A stretch of 64,000 nucleotides of DNA. Origin: Tragulus kanchil. Taxonomy: Eukaryota > Chordata > Mammalia > Artiodactyla > Tragulidae. The notes under the pieces are model-generated. The model was not told where the DNA came from and searched no databases. It saw nothing but the letters and a program-made list of their open reading frames with translations. The DNA is taken from the NCBI GenBank assembly GCA_022376925.1, contig JAIOJX010000030.1:169069298-169133297 (forward strand), given 5' to 3'. The position numbers were made by a program, and so were the translations under genes. Positions 55,978-64,000 of the stretch are shown piece after piece (within the stretch, counting starts at the first letter, position 1; the number at the start of each line of letters is the position of its first letter).

Positions 55978-56779
55978 GTCCAAGGGCGGGGTCCCAATAC
56001 TTTCCGCAGAACTTCCTCCCTGAAGTACTGGTACTTTTCTTCTGGCTCTGAGTCTGCCTTAAAGTTGTCTCACCCAGCTCACTGTCTCACTGTCGTCTCA
56101 CCCAGCTCGTTCCCTTTTCCAATCCTTTGCACTGTTTCCTTTGCCTTGAATGCCCCCACTCCACCCGAGATTTCAAAAGACTAGCTTCCAGTCCCTGGTG
56201 GAACACTGCAGACTCACTGTTTGTGATTTGGGGGAGGTGAGATTAGTGTCCTTACAAGAGAGATTCCTTTGCTTCTTGTTCCAAGTGAGGACACAGAGAG
56301 AAGAGAGCTGTCTCTGAACCAGGAAGAGGGGCCTCACCAGACACCAAGTCTACCGGCACCTTGATCTTGGACGTTTGCAAGTCACCAGTTTACAGTTTTC
56401 TGTACAGCAGCCACAGACCAAGACACCCCAGGCCTTTGAAAGACTCACTCCTCACCAGCCAGCATTTAGCTGAAAGCTCACCTCTGAGACCTCTTCCGAG
56501 TCCAGAGGCCCATCTAGCTCTCCAGACACTTGCTTTCACATCACCTTGTGTTGTATTCTTCCCAGAACATCATTATCTGAAACTACCTTAATTATCTGCA
56601 GGGTCTGAGTTCCCCCTTCCACCTGGAATGTCAGCTCCTTGAAATATGGAACAAGGTGCTCTTGTTTCCTGTGGTATTTTCAGCCCCTAGAAGTGGTAGT
56701 ATACAGTAAGTGCCTAATTATTTGCTGTGTGAATGAATGATGGTTACCCGCAAGCTTTTCTAAGGAAGGATTTAGATGT

Positions 56780-56807
56780 ACTATGATGATGATGATGATG
56801 ATAGCCA

Positions 56808-56840
<33 letters not shown>

Positions 56841-56842
56841 TG
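56780..56842. repeat. GAT and TG microsatellites
   Basis: A GAT run followed by a TG run. Present again at 57890-57952 with the same repeat counts because of duplication 18. Confidence 0.9.
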
Positions 56843-57134
56843 ATAGCTATTTTTTAAGCCTGAAGAGTTGACTAAGCTTTATATCGAGTCCTTTTCATGA
56901 TTATCTCATTTAATCTTCATGAAAGCCCAATGGTTAGGAGTTGTTTCTGATCCCTATTTGTCAGATGCAACTGAAGCTTAGATAAGTCACATCATATAGC
57001 TAGGGCCAGACTGCAGGTTTTCAAAAGAGGGTCCCTAAATAGCCACAGTGTCAGCACCACTTTGGAACCTGTCAGAAATACAGATTCTGAGGCCCCACCC
57101 CACACATAATGAGTCAGAAAATCTGCAGACAGAA

Positions 57135-57260
57135 ACCCCTTAAGACAGGAGTTGTCATCCCTATCGAACAGGTGAGAGAAACTGGGGCTCAGAGAAGTTA
57201 AAGCAACTTGTCTATGCTCACACAGCTAACATGAGTAGAACGGGAACCACAGTCTACACT
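57135..57260. repeat. MIR-type ancient SINE
   Basis: GAGAAACTGGGGCTCAGAGA and CTCACACAGCTAAC blocks. Copy at about 58245-58370; a related MIR is at 59290-59400 with its copy near 60465. Confidence 0.55.
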
Positions 57261-57917
57261 GGCCTGTTTCCTGTGCTCTCTATGCCCAATACCATGCCCT
57301 AGGTCGTACCGTGCCCAGCAATCTGATTTCTAACAAGTCTTCCATGTGATTCAGATGCACTAGTATGAAAAATCCGACATTAAAAAAAAGATGAGGTTGA
57401 ACTCCTTTTTTTAACAGCTTTATATAGAGCGAATTTATATATCATAACAGGGCCTTTTTATACCGGCACCTTGATCTTGGACGTTTGCAAGTCACCAGTT
57501 TACAGTTTTCTGTACAGCAGCCACAGACCAAGACACCCCAGGCCTTTGAAAGACTCACTCCTCACCAGCCAGCATTTAGCTGAAAGCTCACCTCTGAGAC
57601 CTCTTCCGAGTCCAGAGGCCCATCTAGCTCTCCAGACACTTGCTTTCACATCACCTTGTGTTGTATTCTTCCCAGAACATCATTATCTGAAACTACCTTA
57701 ATTATCTGCAGGGTCTGAGTTCCCCCTTCCACCTGGAATGTCAGCTCCTTGAAATATGGAACAAGGTGCTCTTGTTTCCTGTGGTATTTTCAGCCCCTAG
57801 AAGTGGTAGTATACAGTAAGTGCCTAATTATTTGCTGTGTGAATGAATGATGGTTACCCGCAAGCTTTTCTAAGGAAGGATTTAGATGTACTATGATGAT
57901 GATGATGATGATAGCCA

Positions 57918-57950
<33 letters not shown>

Positions 57951-58499
57951 TGATAGCTATTTTTTAAGCCTGAAGAGTTGACTAAGCTTTATATCGAGTC
58001 CTTTTCATGATTATCTCATTTAATCTTCATGAAAGCCCAATGGTTAGGAGTTGTTTCTGATCCCTATTTGTCAGATGCAACTGAAGCTTAGATAAGTCAC
58101 ATCATATAGCTAGGGCCAGACTGCAGGTTTTCAAAAGAGGGTCCCTAAATAGCCACAGTGTCAGCACCACTTTGGAACCTGTCAGAAATACAGATTCTGA
58201 GGCCCCACCCCACACATAATGAGTCAGAAAATCTGCAGACAGAAACCCCTTAAGACAGGAGTTGTCATCCCTATCGAACAGGTGAGAGAAACTGGGGCTC
58301 AGAGAAGTTAAAGCAACTTGTCTATGCTCACACAGCTAACATGAGTAGAACGGGAACCACAGTCTACACTGGCCTGTTTCCTGTGCTCTCTATGCCCAAT
58401 ACCATGCCCTAGGTCGTACCGTGCCCAGCAATCTGATTTCTAACAAGTCTTCCATGTGATTCAGATGCACTAGTATGAAAAATCCGACATTAAAAAAAA

Positions 58500-59145
58500 G
58501 ATGAGGTTGAACTCCTTTTTTTAACAGCTTTATATAGAGAGAATTTATATATCATACACACTTAGGTGTGCAATCCAATGGTTTTTAGTATATTTGCAGA
58601 GCTGTGCAGCCTCCAAACAGATTTGGTGCAATCACCAAAATAGATTATGATTAGGTTAATAAATTAGAACTTCTTTTTGTCTCCCTTAAAAGAGACCCCA
58701 TATCCACTAGCTGTCCCTATTCCCCCTTGACTCCCCAGCCACAGCTCTAAACAATCACTAATTAGTTTTTTATCTCTATGGTTTTGCCTATTCTGGACAT
58801 TTCATACAAGTGGAGTGATACAAACACATATTGATATGTAATATGTGATCTTTTGTGACTAGCTTCTTTCACTTAGCACAATGTTTTCAATGTTCATCCA
58901 GGTACTGTAGTAGAAAATATCCTTTCAATTGACAAATAATATTCCACTTATGGAAATACCACATTTTTAATGAATATTGTTTTTATGACAAACATTTGGG
59001 TTGTTTCTACATTTTGCTTGTTATGAGTAACACTATGAACATCCATGTACAAGTTCTTGCGTGAACATAGATTTTCATTTCCCTTGGAATTCCAAATATT
59101 ATGTATGTACAGAATTGCTGGGTGATAGCTCTTATTTTTAAACAC
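58500..59145 (+). mobile_element. L1M-type 3'-end fragment
   Basis: Contains TTTGCCTATTCTGGACATTT, AACATTTGGGTTGTTTCTAC and a diverged GAATTGCTGGGTGATAG. About 60 bases of its start are duplicated at the end of the left unit of duplication 18. Confidence 0.72.
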
Positions 59146-59249
59146 TATACATTTCAGCTGATCTTATTATTATTACATTCTCTGCTATTAGTAAATAATT
59201 ATATTGTCAATAACGCCAATATTTGTTTCTATTAATATCTATTAAATAT

Positions 59250-61589
59250 CTCTGTTGCAAATTCCTTTACTGTTGTTATTACAAATCCTTAACATAACCC
59301 TTTAAGGCAGAATCATCATCCCTGTTGAACAGGCGAAAGAAACGGGCTCAGGGAGGTTAAGGCAACTTGTCTACATTCAAACAGCTAACATGAGTAAAGC
59401 CAGGACCACAATCCACATCAGCCTGTTTCCTGTGCCCTCTGTACCCAATACCACGTCCTGGGCTATACCCTGCCCCAAAGCTTTCGAAACATGCCTCCAG
59501 CCTTCCTTTCTGGCTTTTTCTGGAAGTGAGGCTGGCTTGCCCTCCCAAGGGTGAGAGCCACACACTTGGTGCCCATGCTCTCTTCCAGCTGGGGCTGAAG
59601 GCCAGGGGAGGGGCTCCCCTGGGAGCTGGAAATAAAATGGAGGGAAGGCTGGGCTGAGCAGGGCAGGACTGGAAGGTTAGGAGTCTGTGAGCGGGAGGTA
59701 AGGAGTTTTATCTTCCGGGGTTTTTTGTTTGGGTTTGATTTGGACTCCTAGAGGACAGGTGAGGTGGGGTTTGGCAGAGTTTTACCACTGGGAGTGAGGC
59801 TGAAGCAAGCTGAAGCAGAATGTGCTAAGTCAAGGGAGAGGGCTTTCACTGTCAGGCTGGCTGCGGAGGCCCCTTGCACTGTCAGGAGGAAAGACTAGGG
59901 AGAGGGCTGTGTTCCATACACTCCTTGGACCCCTTGTTCTGCACCAGGCTCTGTCTGCGGTGGGCTGGGAATGGGAGAACATTGCAGGGTGAGGCACCCA
60001 GAGAGATGGTGGGGGGGGCGTACAGCAGAAGTGGACACTGAGGCACACTTGCCTGGGAAGAAGCAAGCGCAGGTTGCAGGGGAAATTCTGTGAGCTATCT
60101 GAGAAAGCACTCCAAGCAGTGGAGAGCAGTGAAACTCGGGCTTCAGGCCTGCAAAACGTTAGCCCTGGGGCAGAAGGAGGCATTTGCTGGTGGAAGAATT
60201 GGCTGCAGGAAGGCCTGGATCGGGCAGACGCAGGAGAGAAGGGCTAGCAGGTCAGCCCAGAGCTCTCGGCTAGAGCTGTGCTGCCCAGGATGGCTGCCAG
60301 CAGCCTGGCGCTGCGGTGGCTGTGTACATTTAAAGCAATTAACATTCAATAAAATTAAAAACCCAGTTCCTCAGTCGTATTAGCCACAGTTCAAGGGCTC
60401 CATAGTCACGTTGGGTAGCGGGCCCTCTGTTGCAAATTCCTTTACTGTTGTTATTACAAATCCTTAACATAACCCTTTAAGGCAGAATCATCATCCCTGT
60501 TGAACAGGCGAAAGAAACGGGCTCAGGAGGTTAAGGCAACTTGTCTACATTCAAACAGCTAACATGAGTAAAGCCAGGACCACAATCCACATCAGCCTGT
60601 TTCCTGTGCCCTCTGTACCCAATACCACGTCCTGGGCTATACCCTGCCCCAAAGCTTTCGAAACATGCCTCCAGCCTTCCTTTCTGGCTTTTTCTGGAAG
60701 TGAGGCTGGCTTGCCCTCCCAAGGGTGAGAGCCACACACTTGGTGCCCATGCTCTCTTCCAGCTGGGGCTGAAGGCCAGGGGAGGGGCTCCCCTGGGAGC
60801 TGGAAATAAAATGGAGGGAAGGCTGGGCTGAGCAGGGCAGGACTGGAAGGTTAGGAGTCTGTGAGCGGGAGGTAAGGAGTTTTATCTTCCGGGGTTTTTT
60901 GTTTGGGTTTGATTTGGACTCCTAGAGGACAGGTGAGGTGGGGTTTGGCAGAGTTTTACCACTGGGAGTGAGGCTGAAGCAAGCTGAAGCAGAATGTGCT
61001 AAGTCAAGGGAGAGGGCTTTCACTGTCAGGCTGGCTGCGGAGGCCCCTTGCACTGTCAGGAGGAAAGACTAGGGAGAGGGCTGTGTTCCATACACTCCTT
61101 GGACCCCTTGTTCTGCACCAGGCTCTGTCTGCGGTGGGCTGGGAATGGGAGAACATTGCAGGGTGAGGCACCCAGAGAGATGGTGGGGGGGGCGTACAGC
61201 AGAAGTGGACACTGAGGCACACTTGCCTGGGAAGAAGCAAGCGCAGGTTGCAGGGGAAATTCTGTGAGCTATCTGAGAAAGCACTCCAAGCAGTGGAGAG
61301 CAGTGAAACTCGGGCTTCAGGCCTGCAAAACGTTAGCCCTGGGGCAGAAGGAGGCATTTGCTGGTGGAAGAATTGGCTGCAGGAAGGCCTGGATCGGGCA
61401 GACGCAGGAGAGAAGGGCTAGCAGGTCAGCCCAGAGCTCTCGGCTAGAGCTGTGCTGCCCAGGATGGCTGCCAGCAGCCTGGCGCTGCGGTGGCTGTGTA
61501 CATTTAAAGCAATTAACATTCAATAAAATTAAAAACCCAGTTCCTCAGTCGTATTAGCCACAGTTCAAGGGCTCCATAGTCACGTTGGG
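59250..61589. repeat. Tandem duplication 19 (offset 1175, then 1174)
   Basis: 59250-60415 is repeated at 60425-61589. A one-base G-run difference lies near 59355/60528. Lies upstream of CIDEC. Confidence 0.97.
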
Positions 61590-62103
61590 CTAGCGGCTCC
61601 AGAATTACAAAGAATGAACATAGAATCCATCATGGTAGAAAGCCCCTTTGGCCAGCAGGAAGCCTCAGGAGGGGTTCGGATTACTCAAGGACCCACAGGA
61701 GAGAGCACGCGTAGGTTGCAGGGTGCCCGGCCTGGGAAGTCTCTGGACGGCAGGTGAGAGAAGGTCTCCAGCAGTGCATGGTGCTGTGACCCGCCTCCTG
61801 CCAGCATAAAGTGGACTCTGTCCCCAAAGACGGGAACTAACTGGGCCTCTCCAGCCTGACTTGGGATCCTTGATCAGTGTGACCAGAGCCAGGGTCAGAG
61901 AAACATGCAGTGAGTGGTGCCGGGGAGGGAGGAGGGGCTGGGGAGGGGGCGCTGAGCCTGGGCAATGAAAGGGTCTCCAGCTTGGTCACGGTGGCCCACC
62001 TGGGGTTGAAAAAGAGAAGGCCTGGTAAAGGTGTGTGTGAGTCGCTAGGGGAGACCAGAAGCTTACTGGACACAAGTGGAGCTGCACTGTGTCAAAAGAG
62101 AGG

Positions 62104-62233
62104 ACTTCTTCCCTGGTGGTCAACCGGTTGAAACTCTGAACTTTGGGGGTGAACTGAGTGGAGGCTGGGGGAGCAGGGTTCAATCGTTAGTCAGGGAACT
62201 AAGATCCCACACGCCCAGTGGTGCAGCCAAAAT
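62104..62233 (+). mobile_element. tRNA-derived SINE upstream of CIDEC exon
   Basis: Diverged head (CTTCCCTGGTGGTCAACCGG) with GTCAGGGAACTAAGATCCCA. Directly followed by an antisense Bov-tA2 element. Confidence 0.65.
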
Positions 62234-62235
62234 AA

Positions 62236-62365
62236 CACTGAGTGACAGCCGCTCAGTCGTGTCCCACTCTTTGTGACCCCATGGACTACAGCCTGCCAGG
62301 TTGCTCTGTCCATGGAATTCTCCAAGCAAGAATACTGGGAAGTTGCCATTTCCTTCTCCAGGGAA
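62236..62365 (-). mobile_element. Bov-tA2-type SINE, antisense, truncated
   Basis: GACCCCATGGACTACAGCCT and TGCCATTTCCTTCTCCAGG blocks. Ends 85 bases before the CIDEC acceptor. Confidence 0.75.
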
Positions 62366-62449
62366 AATCACATTTAAAACAAAAAAAGACAAGAGAAGGA
62401 AGCCTCTCATCCCCGCCACCCTAATGAGCTTTCTCTGCTTCCTTTCCAG

Positions 62450-62527
62450 GCCCAGCATCGTCCAGCTGACGAGGATGGAATATGCCATGAAGTCCCTCAG
62501 CCTTCTCTACCCCAAGTCCCTCTCCAG
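62450..62527 (+). CDS. CIDEC: CIDEC first coding exon
   Basis: CTTTCCAG acceptor at 62449, 25 nt of 5' UTR, then ATG at 62475-62477 and MEYAMKSLSLLYPKSLS plus two bases before GTGAGG. This is the conserved N-terminus of CIDEC (FSP27), the CIDE-family protein that drives lipid-droplet fusion and growth in adipocytes. The acceptor shows at least one upstream non-coding exon exists. Confidence 0.93.
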
Positions 62528-63327
62528 GTGAGGAAAGCCAAGGGTGGTAGGGAAGGGGAGCATCTTGTTCAAATTTGGATGCAGAGATTCTGCCCCTCCC
62601 ACAAGCCCCCAGGAGATGTTAATGCTGCTGCCTCCTCCCACCCCCATATCACACCCTGGGTAGAAAGATGGAGACACTGTCTAATGGTTCTATTCTTGAT
62701 CTCACTGAAACCTCACCACAACTTTGAGAAGTGGACATTACTGTGCCAAATTAATAATAGGGAAATTGAGGCACGGGTGGGTACTCTCAGTCATGGAGCA
62801 AATGGTAGCGAAGCCAGGATTTGAACTTGGGTCTGCCTGACTGCAGTACCTAGGTTCCCTGTGGTCCTTCGGTTCTACATTGTGTATCTGAGTTAAAAAC
62901 GCTCTTATATGGACCTCAGCTTTGCCACTTCATCTCATATGACAGAGGATAAGAAGGAGGTCGAGAGAGGAGAGTGGTAACCAGGCATAGGCATCTTCTG
63001 TCACCAGCTGCTTGTCATGGTCTGGCCCGGCAGCATCAGTGTCGCTTGGGAACTCATGCCATACGTAAAATCTCTCATCGCACCCAGACCAACTGAATCA
63101 GAGCCTGCATTTTAACAGGATCCTCAGGGGACTTCTGTGCCCACAGTTTAAGATGCACTGATCCAGCAAGCTTTCGAGGAAGACTCTGCAGAGCAGGCTG
63201 GGTGGGTGGTAGGGGAGGAAGAGAATGTTGAGCTGACCCTAGAGAACTGGGAAGTGAGTTATCCTGAGGTGGGGTGAGGGTTGGGAGGGTTGGGACCGCT
63301 CCTGCTCAGGTTCCATATGGTCCCCAG

Positions 63328-63481
63328 GTACGTGGCAGTGAGCACGTCGGTGGTGACCCAGCAGCGGCTGTTGGAGCCCAGCACGGAGGCCCCCAGGGCC
63401 CGGCCCTGCCGAGTAAGCACTGCTGACCGGAGTATGCGGAAGGGCATCATGGCGCACAGTCTTGAGGACCTCCGCCTCAAG
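63328..63481 (+). CDS. CIDEC: CIDEC second coding exon: start of CIDE-N domain (gene continues off window)
   Basis: 154 nt after a CCCCAG acceptor, ending AAG before GTAGGG. Encodes YVAVSTSVVTQQRLLEPS, RARPCRVSTADRSMRKGI and MAHSLEDLRLK, the first part of the CIDE-N domain. The rest of CIDE-N and the CIDE-C domain lie beyond base 64000. CIDEC is on the plus strand, head to head with JAGN1. Confidence 0.93.
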
Positions 63482-63738
63482 GTAGGGACTGGCCTGCCTT
63501 CACACATCCCCTCACGGGGACCTTGGCTGAGAGTAGCCCCCGACAGCTGCCTCTGGCCTCTGTGTCAGGAGACAGGACTTCTGTAGGCATGGATTTCATA
63601 AGAAAAATATGCTCTGAAAATACCAGTGGCCTATTGTTAGTAGCAGACGGTAATATACTGCCATTTCCCGTCACCAGACAGACAGACTCCAGACGGGTAC
63701 CAAAAGCCTACTGAAGCTGTCATCAGAAAGGAAACCGT

Positions 63739-63842
63739 GGACCTTCCCGGAGGTCTAGTGCACGCTTACAATGCAGGGGGCATGGGTTCAGGCCCTGGTG
63801 GGGGAAAGATCCCATTTGCCCTTTGGCACAGTTAAAAAATTT
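63739..63842 (+). mobile_element. tRNA-derived SINE in CIDEC intron
   Basis: Head with a degenerate B box and an A/T-rich tail. Confidence 0.6.
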
Positions 63843-64000
63843 TTTTTAATTTTAAAAGAAAATTAAAACCATTGATCAGTATAAGCTACAAGAGAGGAAA
63901 GCAAGGACACATGATACTTGTGGGTGGTACTAACAGTGGGCAAGAATGCCATGCTTCCCCATTTCCATATTCGCCCTCCACTCAGTTGGGAGTAACTTGT

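Larger units (their letters stand above)
56351..58556. repeat. Tandem duplication 18 (offset 1110)
   Basis: 56351-57446 is repeated at 57461-58556. Both copies contain a GAT microsatellite and a TG microsatellite of the same length. The unit ends inside an L1 fragment. Confidence 0.97.
53041..62449. other. JAGN1-CIDEC intergenic region and CIDEC 5' DNA
   Basis: Lies between divergent genes JAGN1 (minus) and CIDEC (plus). Contains L1 3'-end fragments, SINEs, microsatellites and duplications 17-19. A non-coding CIDEC 5' exon must be here or nearby but I cannot place it; a G-rich stretch followed by GTAAGG near 59697 (copy 60871) is one weak candidate. Confidence 0.6.

Overview
This window is nuclear DNA from a mammal, almost certainly a ruminant artiodactyl. 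It carries intron-split genes with GT-AG splice sites, many tRNA-derived SINEs of the Bov-tA/CHR type (several with clear target-site duplications), L1 and MIR fossils, and CpG-rich promoters. The genes match the mammalian block CIDEC - JAGN1 - IL17RE - IL17RC - CRELD1 (human 3p25.3), read here in reverse. I found no bacterial, phage, CRISPR or viral system.

Layout from left to right. 1-3059: intron 1 of CRELD1 (minus strand). 3060-3233, repeated at 4166-4339: CRELD1 first coding exon, with its CpG promoter to the right. 5169-20116: IL17RC, minus strand, 19 coding exons resolved to the base. All exon phases agree and the model gives 712 residues. 22806-40528: IL17RE, minus strand, 16 coding exons, 666 residues. 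42107-48600: repeat-filled intergenic DNA. 50601-52836: JAGN1, minus strand, two coding exons, 183 residues. 53040-62449: intergenic and CIDEC 5' DNA. 62475-63481: the first two coding exons of CIDEC, plus strand, continuing off the right edge.

The dominant unusual signal is not a gene. The window contains 19 direct tandem duplications of about 1.08-1.20 kb each, spread over almost its whole length and unrelated to gene boundaries. They cut exons at random. Copies are near-identical and differ mainly in homopolymer length. Several junctions carry short unrelated filler or degraded sequence. By my addition they contribute about 21 kb, so the real locus is probably near 43 kb. The pattern fits adjacent contigs with unmerged ~1.1 kb overlaps joined end to end, so I read it as an assembly artefact. 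It duplicates many IL17RC and IL17RE exons and would mislead automatic annotation. Only one copy of each exon is needed to rebuild each gene.

The two IL-17 receptor genes lie head to tail. Each encodes a signal peptide, a glycosylated ectodomain, one membrane segment and a cytosolic SEFIR domain. IL17RC pairs with IL17RA for IL-17A/F, and IL17RE pairs with IL17RA for IL-17C. CRELD1 and JAGN1 are ER membrane proteins and CIDEC is a lipid-droplet protein; their proximity is conserved synteny, not an operon.
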